Positions 47,190-57,974 of a stretch of 64,000 bases of DNA are shown here, one piece after another. Every line of letters begins with the position of its first letter. The first letter of the stretch is position 1. The DNA is from Fratercula arctica (Eukaryota > Chordata > Aves > Charadriiformes > Alcidae), in assembly GCA_947846985.1 (NCBI GenBank), contig CANTUZ010000025.1, positions 5,950,100 through 6,014,099 on the forward strand. The letters run 5' to 3'. The notes beneath the pieces are model-generated. The model saw nothing but the letters and a program-made list of their open reading frames with translations. It did not search any database and was not told where the DNA came from. Both the position numbers and the translations under genes were made by a program.

Positions 47190-47853
47190 CATTGAATAGG
47201 TACCTGCAAACACACTACCTCCGTGATCAAAACATATGGGTAACTCTGGCTAATGCGACAGGACAAGATATGCTGTGTCTTAGCACAGCCACACTCCAAA
47301 AATCCATTCACGACGCGCCTAGTGGGAGTGCCGCTAACAACTAGTGAATTCAACATGATGATCAAGGGCATCGCTGCCGGCCCCGGCCTCCAGTCGGATG
47401 CAAGTATCATCAAAGTAGGAGACAGCTGGCTCCCATATACTGGGGAGTCCCCTGCATTACCGCCCCAGGAGCTCTGCATTTCAGGAACACTAAATGTGGA
47501 CCTATGTGGTTTTTTTTTTTCCTCTTCATCAGTACAAACAACAACACAGTCTCCTGGTGGATCAATGCCACCACCCCGTGGTATCAGAATAACACACAAT
47601 GGTGTAATACGACTGACTATTTTTAATCTCAATGTCACTGTAGCTTTATGGTTACAACAGAACCAAACATTACACCGGCATCGACGCGATGTACGTGCAT
47701 TTCCCCCAAACTGCAATGACCAAACTGAATTCTGGGGTCCTGCCAGGACCATAGTCACATCCTTTTTAGCCCCGGGGAGCTGCCAGTGCACAAGTGCTGA
47801 TGACCCTGAATAAACTTGGATGCTGGTTAGCCAAGTTTAGTAATGCTACTAGT
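47190..47853 (+). pseudogene. env: env surface subunit and fusion-peptide remnant of LTR-C provirus
   Basis: Frameshifted SU sequence (NIWVTLANATGQDMLCLS in one frame, VTVALWLQQNQTLHRHRRD in another). It has a basic RHRR cleavage site near 47680, followed by a CN...WGPAR...LAPGSCQC stretch typical of the alpharetroviral-type N-terminal TM. Continues to CWLAKFSNATS near 47822, where LTR-D interrupts it. Confidence 0.7.
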
Positions 47854-48514
47854 TGTGGAATAATTACTAAAATGATCAAAAACACAGCATTGTTCACACC
47901 TTAAGGAAAGGTATAAAATCAAAAAGTTTCTAGGGTAGAATACAGCTGCAGCTGGTATGCGAGGAATCCACTGCATCTGCAATTCCCTGTACAATATTGC
48001 TTGCAAAGCAATGCGGGGAATGGAGTGGGATGGAAATTCTACGGCCAAGCCCTGTGATAATCCAGCAGATATGGGAACGAGATGGTCCTATGGAACTGAT
48101 AAGCTGCATGCTTACTACCCTGAGCCAACAGTTTGTCAAATTTTGACGAAATGCTGTACTTTGTGCAAACTTTGCTCATTACAATGTCATTATAATACCA
48201 AAACACACCTCCATCCCAAAGACTACCCGCCTCCAAGGTGCGACCACTCCTCCTTGAGTCTGCGCCCTGAATTTTTCGTAAACTATACCTTTAAATGTGA
48301 GGCGAGAGAATTTTACACCAATCATAATAAAGGTATTTATGACTAGAGTCACTCAAACTCCACCTTGAAGATAAAAAATATTATAAAATAGCCCAAGAAA
48401 GGGGGAATATCAGGAAAGACACCATTGTGAACAAGTCAAGGAGGACTCCATCACAGACTGCCTTTGACTTCCGGGACCAGTCGACAGACTGAACCTTTCT
48501 TCCCCCCATAGGGA
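47854..48514 (+). mobile_element. LTR-D 5' part inserted in env
   Basis: Begins exactly at the LTR-D 5' terminus (TGTGGAATAATTAC) and follows the minus-strand sequence 9820-9167 to the CCCCCATAGG motif, then stops. The rest of LTR-D (R/U5 side) is absent. It carries a 129-codon open frame (47957-48346) that is not recognised as protein coding. Confidence 0.7.
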
Positions 48515-48852
48515 TGCCTTTGGCTCACGGACATGGTTGTCAAGATTTTAAAGGATTGTGTTGTATGAATCTAAGTGACCACTCCACATCCATCCATGCC
48601 CAGTTGCAAGAACTGCACAAGACTGAACCAGCATCTTATGGAAACCACTGGGTGGAACCCGTTTGCTGGATGGACTTGGGGGTGGGGTTGGTTGAAGCAC
48701 ATTATACTCATTGCCTGTGTAGGAGGAATTTGTGTTATGTTTAGTATGCTGTTTGCCATGTTTAATAAGCATTATACGATCAGTTGTAGATGCTGCTTTG
48801 CATTGTACCCTTGTACGAGTTGTAGAATACCGTCGTGTCCCAACTATGGACA
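48515..48852 (+). pseudogene. env: env transmembrane subunit remnant of LTR-C provirus
   Basis: LAHGHG followed by CX6CC (CQDFKGLCC) and [17 protein letters not shown], the disulphide-loop region of an alpha/gamma-type TM protein. A membrane-span-like frame follows near 48700-48790 with palmitoylation-type cysteines, then the 3' LTR. Broken by frameshifts. Confidence 0.8.
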
Positions 48853-49452
48853 TGTGTAAGGGATAATAGAGGATGATCCGAGTGAGACACGACGGAAAAC
48901 TACTAGTTGAACCAAACCCAGTATACGTGCTGAGAAAAAGGACCTCAGTACCATTGCTGCAAAAACTATGTGCGTATCCATGAAAACCTGACCTTTGAAG
49001 AAGAAGATAACAAGAAGGGAGTGCAACAATGTAGTCATGTATCAGACATCCGCTGTTAGCAAAGCTGGATCATGAGTTTGGTGGGGCTCGCTGCATGCAT
49101 TGGCCACGCGTGCAGCGACTCTAGCCTGTACTTTTCCAATCAATCCGGTGTAGGATATAGGGGGACTGTCTTGGGCCGGAGAGGGAGAGAGAGACATGAG
49201 CGCACTTTGAAGATACAGAGAATGCCCTGAACAAGCGCTGTGCCTTGCCTTCCCTCTACCATACCGATGTGACCCCTCGTTATCCTGCTGCTCAGTGGTG
49301 GTACTACGATCTATGGGTTGGTAAGACTCTCTGAAGTAACTTTTGGGACATTTGGGAACCGCTTTGCAAGGCTTCACAAAGAGTTAACCTATTTTTTTCC
49401 TTGTGTGGGCTCTGGTTTGTATGTTGGAATCTTTAAAAAAGAACCATTTACA
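48853..49452 (+). mobile_element. LTR-C, 3' LTR
   Basis: Starts TGTGTAAGGGATAATAG, ends AACCATTTACA, 600 bp; several differences from the 5' copy are visible, so the insertion is older than the nested provirus. Confidence 0.88.
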
Positions 49453-49457
49453 CCTTG

Positions 49458-50187
49458 ACAGATGCTTATTGATCCCTATCTATGCAGAGGTAACTTGGGG
49501 GGAGCTGTGGAAATGGCTCAGCCCGGGGTTGTCTCAACACTGCATTACAATAAGAACCGAAACACGAATGGTGCCTTTAACAAACAAAATGCCCTGAGTC
49601 ACCTCCCACCACTATTCAGTGAGTGTGAGACCAGACATCACAAAATAAACATTGCTACCTAAGGGGCCATCAAACCACCAGAGATAACCATCCCAGACAG
49701 TGTAATCCATTCAGGCACAATCCTGCCCACCCATTGAATCAGGATACTTAAACCTTAAGTTTTGGGAAGGAAAATGGGGGAGTCTTCAAACCATACAGCT
49801 GGCCTGTAGGAGATTCTTCCCCCCTTGTCCAGGACGCTGTGCAAGGTAACTTCCCGGGACTGAGTGGCCTTACCTGAGAGAGAGAGAGGGTAAGTGATTT
49901 AATAACGTACGTATGATGTCTAGCATGCTCTAAGATCGTGATTTGTGCACTCGTTTAAGGTATTCATATCTAGCACACTGGTGGTTTGTGTTGTTACTTT
50001 TTGGGATCACTTGTTAGGTTGTAATAGTGTGTTCTGTGAATTGGTTTTTTTTTTCCTTAAATTGCAATAGTGCATTCTTCCATTGTATCCATAAAACTTG
50101 CAATAGTGGCGTATCAGACCTGTGAGTGAAGTCCAAATAAATTGTTAATTTGAACCTCTCAGTGAAGTCTTTTTCTCTCCACCACAC
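49458..50187 (+). other. Possible LTR 3' portion; otherwise unassigned
   Basis: A purine tract (GGGAAGGAAAATGGGGGAG, near 49765) and an AATAAA at 50136 followed by an LTR-like end (CTCTCCACCACACA, near 50187) hint at an unrecognised LTR. No second copy in the window supports it. Confidence 0.3.
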
Positions 50188-50312
50188 ACTGCTCAGCCAT
50201 AACTAAAACATCCCTGTATTATCAACACTGTTTCCAGCATAAATCCAAAACATAGCCCCATACTAGCTACTATGAAGAAAAATTAACTCTATCACAGCCA
50301 AAACCAGCAGAG
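50188..50312 (-). mobile_element. LTR-E fragment
   Basis: The first 125 bases of LTR-E on -, with AGTAGCTAGTATGGG and GGTTTTGGCTGTGATAG. Confidence 0.8.
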
Positions 50313-51114
50313 GGGGACAGTTTCAAAAGACTTCTCAGTGAATCAATCATCACCTTCATTGGCATTGCTGGCAGTTGCTGGTGGTACATACTGAGCTGGA
50401 TAGGAAAGGAGGATGTCTGGTTTTGATATACAAAATGAAGGAAGCTAGTTTGGTATAAAATTAAACATAGGGGAGACACAGCATTTACTGTTTGTGTACT
50501 GAGGTCCTGCCTTAACATCTTCTCTTGGTTAAAGATAATAGCTTGTCAAACAAATGAAGGCTTATCAAGCCCTGCAAATGATCAGTCTAAGGTCTTCTCC
50601 ATGGGAAGGTACATATCTATGTAGAGATGCACCAGACAGTCCTCCCTGCCCCCGTGTGTATATCTGGTTCACATAGCAGCAAGCAGAAGATGGTTGGCAT
50701 CATTTATTCAGCTGTTTTCCCTCATCAGCACTGCAGCTTCCATCTATCCCTACTGTCCTGTGTCTTCTAACTGCTGATCAGCAATTGACAATTTTAACTA
50801 TTATTGCTAGGACCTCTTGAATCTGAAACTACAATCCTGAAGAGGAAGGTAGCCACAAAAGAGCAGATGAAAGCTTTCATGTAGAAAGGAAATTAATAAT
50901 TGCTCTTGCATAGAGCAAAGCAAGCTATTAATCATACCTACAAGCAAAAAGAGGTAAATTGCAAAACAAAAAATACCCCTAAAACAAACAAACCAAAATC
51001 TTGTGATCACCTGGAAGTACAAGCCAACTCAAAGAGCACCTCACAGAGCAGCTGGAAGAGTTCTTTACATCATCACCAACAGTTACCATGCAAGAGGCAC
51101 AAGTCAGTGGTAAG
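50313..51114. other. No feature recognised
   Basis: No gene or repeat recognised before the LTR-A at 51115. Confidence 0.45.
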
Positions 51115-51518
51115 TGTCGTGGTTTGGGTCAGACTGGATGCTGAGATGAACAACAGATGCTCTCCCCCACCTCTCTCTCTAAGGAGAGGAGGGAGAGAGA
51201 GAAAGAGATTTATGAGTTTAGAAGAAACTAAATGACTTTAATGAAAATATTATTAATAAAATAAAAAGAAAATAATGAAATATATACAATATATACAAAA
51301 CCGTATCAAGCTCCCAGGATGATGATCACATCACCGGCTGGCACTGGGGAAGTCCCAGGCTGGACTCAGCGACAGGTGTGAACTGGATTCCAGAGCTGGA
51401 GTCAGGAACACACAGATTGGGATTAAAGGCAGATGAACAGACAGAGTCCTCCTCAGACGCTGGCCATTGAAGAAAAGAGACTGACCCTTTGATCCCTCAG
51501 CTTTTATACTGAGCATGG
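51115..51518 (-). mobile_element. LTR-A, 3' half, split by ERVL copy 2
   Basis: Minus-strand LTR-A from its 3' terminus up to its TATA region. The sequence continues at 58341 once copy 2 and one GGCAG are removed. Confidence 0.85.
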
Positions 51519-51523
51519 GGCAG

Positions 51524-51859
51524 TGTCGTGGTTTGGCCTCAGATGGCAACAAAGAACCACGTGTCGCTTGCTCAGCGCTTCCCAGTAAGGGAAGGATCAG
51601 AAGAAAAAGGCAAAACTCTTGGGTTGAGACAAAGGCAGTTTAACAGAACAGCAAAGGGAACGAGAAAACAACAACAATAACACCGACAGAGAAATATACA
51701 AACGCGAATACGGAACCGCCGCTCCCCACCGGTCTGGACCCAGGACGCCCCAGCCCACTCCAAACCCGACTGCCGGCCCCCTCCCTCCTTTTAATCTCAG
51801 GGTGGGCGTGGCTCACATGGCATGGAATACTTAACCCTGTCCCTGCCGGAACCAGGACA
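51524..51859 (-). mobile_element. LTR-B, 3' LTR of copy 2
   Basis: On - it starts TGTCCTGGTTCCGGCAGG (51859) and ends CCAAACCACGACA (51524). Confidence 0.92.
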
Positions 51860-52138
51860 TTATCCACCCCTTATTCCATACCATTTTGCCACGCCCAGAT
51901 CTTACAGTTTTCGGAACATGTGACTGTATACCCGGCGTAGCTCATGCACACAGTCCATGGGCCGAAGATGCAGATCTTGAGGAAGTTGCTGGGCATCAGC
52001 TCTGATCCCATCACCACTTTGCTATACTCAATTCTTCAAAGTCCATCTGTCCTTAATTTGGGTGATTCTTACTGCAGTACAGCCAATAGCAATTATAGTA
52101 ACCAGGACATACAGTGACAGTGTTGCACACAATTTGAT
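51860..52138 (-). other. Copy 2 3' internal noncoding region
   Basis: Between the pol stop and the 3' LTR. Purine-rich GGTATGGAATAAGGGGTGG adjoins the LTR as polypurine tract. No env sequence. Confidence 0.7.
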
Positions 52139-52611
52139 TCATTGGCTATTATCCCCCAAAATCAGATCCCCATGAGGTACACATTGGACTTCCCCATCCT
52201 GCCGCATTACCCACCAAGTGCACCCAGGTCCTTGGGCAAAAGCAATCCCACAGATGGGTTTGCCTTTGCCTGAGGCAGGACTAACCCAGACTGTCTTCCC
52301 TAACATATTCTTCATGTGCACTACGGGGACCTTATCCCCTTCTACAGTACGTGGAAGTTTTGATTGGGCAGGGCCAGCCGGATTGGTAGATCCCCTGGTA
52401 TTAACTAGCCAGGTAGCCTTTGCTAAATGTGCATCCCAATGTTTTAAGGTCCCACCACCCATTGCTCTCAGTGTAGTTTTTAACAGTCCATTGTACCGTT
52501 CTATCTTCCCAGAGGCTGGTGCGTGATAGGGGATGTGATATACCCACTCAATACCATGCTCTTTGGCCCAGGTGTCTATGAGGCTGTCTCGGAAATGAGT
52601 CCCACCAAACC
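52139..52611 (-). pseudogene. pol: ERVL integrase C-terminal part, copy 2
   Basis: Open frame with DTWAKEHGIEWVYHIPYH, SGKIERYNG (catalytic glutamate) and the C-terminal DNA-binding part (CTWWVMRQDGEVQCVP), ending at 52139. It repeats the segment at 52836-53135, from which it is separated by an LTR-C fragment. Confidence 0.88.
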
Positions 52612-52835
52612 CATGATCCAGCTTTGCTAAGAGCGGCTGTCTGATACGCAACTACATTGTTGTACTCCCTTCTTGTTATCTTCTTCTTTGAAGGTCAGGT
52701 TCTCATGGATACGCACATAGTTTCTGCAACAACAGTACTGAGTCCTTTTTTTCTTGGCACGTATACTGGGTTTGGTTCAGCTAGTAATTTTCCGTCGTGT
52801 CTCACTTGGACCATCCTCTATTATCTCTTACACAA
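52612..52835 (-). mobile_element. LTR-C fragment inside copy 2 pol
   Basis: Corresponds to LTR-C positions 48853-49074 on -. Its 5' terminus (TGTGTAAGAGATAATAG) joins pol at 52835/52836, as in an integration joint. Its other side is truncated at CAAAGCTGGATCATG and joins an earlier part of pol. Confidence 0.85.
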
Positions 52836-55818
52836 CTACGGGGACTTAATCTCCATCTACAGTACGTGGAAGTTTTGATTGGGCAGGGCCAGCCGGATTG
52901 GTAGATCCCCTGGTGTTAAGTAGCCAGATAGCTTTTGCTAAACATGTATCCCAAAGTTTTAAAGTCCCACCACCCATTGCTCTCAGTGTAGTTTTTAACA
53001 GTCCATTGTACCGTTCTATCTTCCCAGAGGCTGGTGCGTGACAGGGGATGTGATATACCCATTCAGTACCATGCTCTTTGGCCCAGGTGTCTATGAGGCT
53101 GTTTCAGAAATGAGTCCCATTGTCCGACTCACTTCTCTCTGGGGTACCATGTCGCCACAGGACTTGCCTTTCAAGGCCCAGGATAGTGTTCCTGGAGGTG
53201 GCATGGGGCACAGGGTATGTTTCCAGCCATCCAGTGGTTGCTTCCTCCATTGTGAGCACATGGCGCTTGCCTTGACGGGCTCGTGGCAGTGTGATATAAT
53301 CAATCTGCCAGGCCTCCCCATATTTATATTTCAACCATCGTCCTCCATACCAAAGAGGCTTCAAACGCTTGGCTTGCTTGATTGCAGCACGTGTCTCACA
53401 TTCATGGATGACCTGTGCAATAGTGTCCATGGTCAAGTCCACCCCTCGGTCACGAGCCCATCTATATGTCACATCTCTTCCTTGATGGCCTGAGGTCTCA
53501 TGGGCCCACCGAGCTATGAATAGTTCACCCTTATGTTGCCAATCCAGATCCACCTGAGCCACTCCAATCCTAGCAGCCTGATCCACCTGCTGGTTGTTCT
53601 GATGTTCCTCCGTGGCCCGATTCTTCGGTACGTGGGCATCTACGTGGCGTACTTTCACAACCAGATTCTCTATCCGGGCAGCAATATCTTGCCATAGTTC
53701 AGCAGCCCAGATGGGTTTGCCTCTGCGCTGCCAGTTGCCCTGCTTCCACTGCTGTAACCATCCCCACAGAGCATTTGCCACCATCCATGAGGCAGTGTAG
53801 AGATAAAGTACTGGCCATTTTTCTCGCTCGGCAATGTCCAAAGCCAGCTGAATGGCTTTCACCTCTGCAAACTGGCTCGATTCACCTTGTCCTTCACTGG
53901 CTTCTGCAACTTGTCGTGTAGGACTCCACACAGCAGCCTTCCACTTTCGATGCTTTCCCACAATCCGGCAGGACCCATCAGTGAACAGGGCATATTGCTT
54001 CTCATTTTCTGGCAGTTTATTATATGGTAGGGCCTCTTCCGCACGCGTCACCTCCTCCTCTGGTGACATTCCAAAATCCTTGCCTTCTGGCCAGTCCATG
54101 ATCACTTCCAGAATTCCTGGGCGACTGGGGTTTCCCATTCGAGTTCGCTGTGTGATCAGTGCAATCCACTTACTCCATGTAGCATCAGTTGCATGATGTG
54201 TGGTGGGGACCCTTTCTTTGAACATCCAACCCAGCACCGGCAGTCGAGGTGCTAAGAGGAGCTGCGCTTCTGTACCAACCACCTCCGAAGCAGCTCGAAC
54301 CCCTTCATATGCTGCCACTATCTCCTTTTCTGTTGGAGTGTAGCGGGCTTTTGATCCTCTGTATCCCCGACTCCAAAACCCTAGGGGTCGACCCCGGGTC
54401 TCCCCTGGTGCCTTCTGCCAGAGGCTCCAGGTAGGGCCATTCTCCCCAGCTGCAGTGCAGAGCACATTTTTCACATCTTGTCCTGCCCGGACTGGCCCCA
54501 GGGCCACTGCATGGACTATTTCCTGTTTGATTTGTTCAAAAGCTTGTCGTTGCTCAGGACCCCATTTGAAATCGTTCTTCTTCCGGGTTACTTGATACAG
54601 AGGGCTTACAATCAGACTGTAATCTGGGATATGCATCCTCCAAAAACCCACAATGCCTAAGAAAGCTTGTGTTTCCTTTTTGCTAGTTGGTGGAGACATA
54701 GCTGCTATTTTGTTGATCACATCCATTGGGGTCTGATGGCGTCCATCTTGCCATTTTATGCCTAAGAACTGGATCTCCTGTGCAGGTCCCTTGACCTTCC
54801 TTCGTTTTATGGCAAAACCAGCTTTCAGAAGGATAAGGACTATTTTATCCCCTTTCTCAAAAACTTCTTCGGCTGTGTTTCCCCATACGATGATGTCATC
54901 AATGTATTGCAGATGTTCTGGAGCTCCACCCTGTTCCAGTGCAGTCTGGATCAGTCCATGGCAAATGGTGGGGCTGTGTTTCCACCCCTGGGGCAGTCGA
55001 TTCCAGGTGTACTGGATGCCCCTCCAAGTGAAAGCAAACTGTGGCCTGCACTCTGCTGCCAAAGGGATTGAGAAGAATGCATTCGCTATATCAATCGTGG
55101 CATACCACTTGGCTGCCTTGGACTCCAGTTCATACTGCAGTTCTAGCATGTCCGGCACAGCAGCGCTCAGCGGTGGCGTGACTTCATTCAGGCCACGTTA
55201 GTCCACAGTTAGCCTCCACTCTCCATTGGATTTTCGCACCGGACATATGGGACTGTTAAAGGGTGAGCGAGTCTTGCTGATCACTCCTTGAACCTCTAGT
55301 TGACGAATCAGCTTATGGATGGGAATCAGAGAGTCTCGGTTAGTGCGATATTGCCGCCGATGCACCGTTGTGGTAGCAATCGGCACCTGCTGTTCTTTGA
55401 CCCTCAACAACCCCACAACAGAAGAGTCCTCCGAGAGACCAGGCAAGGCAGACAACTGTTTAAATTCCTCCGTCTCCAAGGCAGCTATGCCAAAGGCCCA
55501 CCGATACCCCTTTGGGTCCTTAAAATACCCTCTCCTGAGGTAATCTATACCAAGGATGCATGGAGCCTCTGGGCCAGTCACAATGGGATGCTTTTGCCAC
55601 TCATTCCCAGTTAGGCTCACTTCAGCCTCCAATACAGTCAACTCTTGGGATTCCCCTGTGACCCCAGAAATACAAATGGGTTCTGCCCCTCTATAGCTTG
55701 ATGGTATTAGGGTGCACTGTGCTCCTGTGTCCACTAGAGCCTTATACTCCTGCGGGTCTGATGTGCCAGGCCATTGAATCCACACTGTCCAATAAACCCG
55801 GTTGTCCCTTTCCTCCAC
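52836..55818 (-). pseudogene. pol: ERVL pro-pol, copy 2 main part
   Basis: Protease (DTGAQC), reverse transcriptase (LPQGWKHSPT, YIDDIIVWG), RNase H (FTDGSCR), integrase zinc finger and the first two catalytic aspartates (WQIDYI, ESDNGTHF). Breaks: TAA at 55198-55200 where copies 1 and 3 have tyrosine (VDYRG), and a stop after NGTHF at 53104-53106. The integrase finger reads CETR where copy 1 reads CETC, so one zinc ligand is lost. It is in the same frame as gag, after a UAG. Confidence 0.93.
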
Positions 55819-55839
55819 CTGGCTGGAGGCAGGGCCCCT

Positions 55840-57579
55840 CTAATACTGGTCATGGTATCCGGTACTCACTTCTTGCAGAAATGACTTGGAGGTTCCTTCA
55901 AGAGGATCAGAAGCAAGATCAGGCCTTCTGCTCTGTCTGGGGAACTGCCCACTGGAAACTGGGGCGGCACTTTTCCTGGAGGGATCCCCTTTTGTGGTTG
56001 TCCTTCCTTGCAACTCCTGTACCCGTGTCCACAGGATCCAAGTAGGTTGTCCATCCCACTTCCTCATGTCCTCTCCATGGTCTCGCAGGTAGAACCACAG
56101 GGTGCCTCGTGGTGTGTACCCTCTGTAGACTCTCTCTCGAGTGGCGAAATGCCTGCTCCTAATAGCTGAGATGCTGGCCCGTACAGGTGGGGAGTAGGAC
56201 ATATTCTCTTCAAGTTGCTGAAACTTCCGGGACAGTTTCTCCACAGCTGAGACAAAGGGGGAAGAGAGGCTTTCTTCATATCGCCGGAGCTGGCCAGCCA
56301 CCTCATCCACCGTTGGTCCTTCTTCACCTTTCCATTCCATTACTGCCAGTGAGTTGGCATATGACGATGGTGCGCTCCATACAAACTTCCGCCACATGGG
56401 CCTTGTGCAGTGCACCTCATCAGGGTCCGTGGGCAAGTCTGTGTTGTCCAAGTCATAATAAATCATCTCCCGCACAGCTAATTCTCTCAGGTACTGGATA
56501 CCTCTTTCCATGGTGGTCCACTTGCTTGGGTGACATACAACATCTTCACTGAAGGGGTACCTCTCCCTCACGCCTGACAGGAGTCGTTTCCAGAGGCTGA
56601 GGGCTTGGGTCTTCTTTCCAATTGCCTTGTCAATGCTGCCTTCCCTAGACAGGGATCCCAACGGCCTGGCTTCCCTACCCTCTAATTCCAGGCTACTGGC
56701 CCCGTTATCCCAACACCGAAGCAGCCAGGTGACAATGTGCTCGCCTGAAAGTCGGCTAAAATCTTTTCGCATATCCCGCAGCTCACTCAGGGATAGGGAT
56801 CGGGTAATTAACTCTGGTTCTGCCTCTTCCTCCTGTCCTTGTGATGGCCCTGGTTCATCGTCATCTCTTACTAAGCGAACCGTTTTCTTTGTGTACTTCT
56901 TCTTTTGTATGGGGGCAACGGATACTGGCATGGGTTGGTTCCCTGGTTCAGCAGCAGTGGCTGTCACCGGGGTTGGAGTAGCTGCAGTGGCTGCCACAGG
57001 GGTTGCAGTAGCCGCAGTGCCTGTCGCAGGGGTCGCAGTAGCCGCAGTGCCTGTCGCAGGGGTCGCAGTAGCCGCAGTGCCTGTCGCAGGGGTCGCAGTA
57101 GCCGCAGTGCCTGTCGCAGCAGCGCCTGCCACAGGGGCCGCAGCAGCCGCAGCACCTGCCGCAGGGGCCGCAGCACCTGCTGGTCTGGTCTCTGTCTCTT
57201 TCTTCTGAGGGTGCTGCATAGCACTGAGCAGTGCCTGGTAGATACTAGCCAGGGCCCAGCACAGTGCGGTGAGTTGTGCCTCTCTAGAATAGCCACAGCA
57301 TTTTCCCTTCAGATATTCTACTATTCTATCAGGGTCCTGTAATTGTTCAGGGGTGAAGTCCCAGACCATTGGAGGTGAGAAGTTCTCTAAGTACCTGCCC
57401 ATGTTCTCCCACATGCCATGCCACCCCTGACTGTCCAGCCTCGGAGCAGATCTCTGGGTGGTAGTCTTAAATAGTTGTTTAACCCTAAACGAGACCTGGA
57501 ACATATTCAGCAGACATAACACTAGGAGCATGCTGGTTTGAGCATCCCAAGGATATTCAAAATTCTCAGAAGCCGTCAC
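55840..57579 (-). CDS. gag: ERVL Gag, 579-codon open frame
   Basis: A long open frame ending at TAG (55840-55842). It begins at a GTG at 57579 with no in-frame ATG nearby. The middle part has an alanine/threonine/proline-rich tandem repeat (ATGTAATATP unit) made by a 30-bp minisatellite. No zinc knuckle is present, as is usual for ERVL Gag. The C-terminal half is rich in arginine and aromatic residues. The real start is probably an ATG at 57647-57645 in another frame, across a G7 run (57627-57633), so this copy may carry a 1-base indel there. Confidence 0.8.
   Translation of the reverse strand: MTASENFEYPWDAQTSMLLVLCLLNMFQVSFRVKQLFKTTTQRSAPRLDSQGWHGMWENMGRYLENFSPPMVWDFTPEQLQDPDRIVEYLKGKCCGYSREAQLTALCWALASIYQALLSAMQHPQKKETETRPAGAAAPAAGAAAAAAPVAGAAATGTAATATPATGTAATATPATGTAATATPATGTAATATPVAATAATPTPVTATAAEPGNQPMPVSVAPIQKKKYTKKTVRLVRDDDEPGPSQGQEEEAEPELITRSLSLSELRDMRKDFSRLSGEHIVTWLLRCWDNGASSLELEGREARPLGSLSREGSIDKAIGKKTQALSLWKRLLSGVRERYPFSEDVVCHPSKWTTMERGIQYLRELAVREMIYYDLDNTDLPTDPDEVHCTRPMWRKFVWSAPSSYANSLAVMEWKGEEGPTVDEVAGQLRRYEESLSSPFVSAVEKLSRKFQQLEENMSYSPPVRASISAIRSRHFATRERVYRGYTPRGTLWFYLRDHGEDMRKWDGQPTWILWTRVQELQGRTTTKGDPSRKSAAPVSSGQFPRQSRRPDLASDPLEGTSKSFLQEVSTGYHDQY
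56960..57185 (-). repeat. 30-bp in-frame minisatellite in gag
   Basis: Four nearly identical 30-bp units (GGGGTCGCAGTAGCCGCAG type on +) at about 57000-57115, with more degenerate GCAGC-rich units on both sides. The unit is a multiple of three, so the Gag frame is kept. Confidence 0.9.
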
Positions 57580-57896
57580 ACCTGATCCAAAGGAGAAAAG
57601 GGAGGCAAAAGAGCTGGGGAAAGTGTCCCCCCCTCCATTTCCCCCATAGACTGGGTGTAATTATTAATAAATTCTGAGAGGTGGTGCCCAATGTACGGAC
57701 AGGACAGCAATACCACATAAACACCCCAAAATAACCGTCTAACAAGTGATGTTGTCATATCATAAGCCGATACTGCACAGGACAGCAAAATGATAATCCT
57801 CATCCCCCTCCCAGAAGTAACAAATATCATCCCAGGGAGTGCATAAAACACACAGGAATTTACATAACACAGCCATGAGAACAAACCAAGCAACAT
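57576..57896 (-). CDS. Hydrophobic frame directly upstream of ERVL gag
   Basis: ATG at 57896, 106 codons, ending three bases into the gag frame. Contains three hydrophobic stretches (MLLGLFSWLCYVNSCVFYAL, IIILLSCAVSAY, FWGVYVVLLSC), then MGEMEGG, which may be the natural Gag start in this frame. Either the hydrophobic part is chance leader sequence, or it is an N-terminal membrane extension of Gag. Low certainty. Confidence 0.35.
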   Translation of the reverse strand: MLLGLFSWLCYVNSCVFYALPGMIFVTSGRGMRIIILLSCAVSAYDMTTSLVRRLFWGVYVVLLSCPYIGHHLSEFINNYTQSMGEMEGGTLSPALLPPFSPLDQV

Positions 57897-57974
57897 AGTG
57901 ACCAGTGACTATTTACCTAACAAATTTGTTTTTTCAAGCTCTGGTTGGATTCTGTCGTTGTCTCAACCCTTCGA

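Larger units (their letters stand above)
34403..49452 (+). mobile_element. Class II-like provirus with LTR-C ends, host of a nested provirus
   Basis: Two LTRs of 604 and 600 bp in the same orientation flank internal retroviral sequence. The bases directly outside are CCTTG on both sides (34398-34402 and 49453-49457), or ACCTTG if one ambiguous base is counted. Internal sequence comprises a PBS, a leader with 68-bp repeats, gag and pol scraps, and an alpharetrovirus-like env. Most of gag and pol is deleted. A 9.8-kb gammaretroviral provirus is inserted at 36357-46139 in the opposite orientation. Confidence 0.88.

Noticed and set aside
47957..48346. 129-codon cysteine-containing frame within the LTR-D fragment in env
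   Set aside because: The homologous solo LTR at 8801-9820 does not keep the frame, and the sequence is LTR-derived.
56627..57342. Alanine-valine-rich and arginine-serine-cysteine-rich frames opposite gag
   Set aside because: Antisense reading of the gag minisatellite; length multiple of three keeps all frames open.
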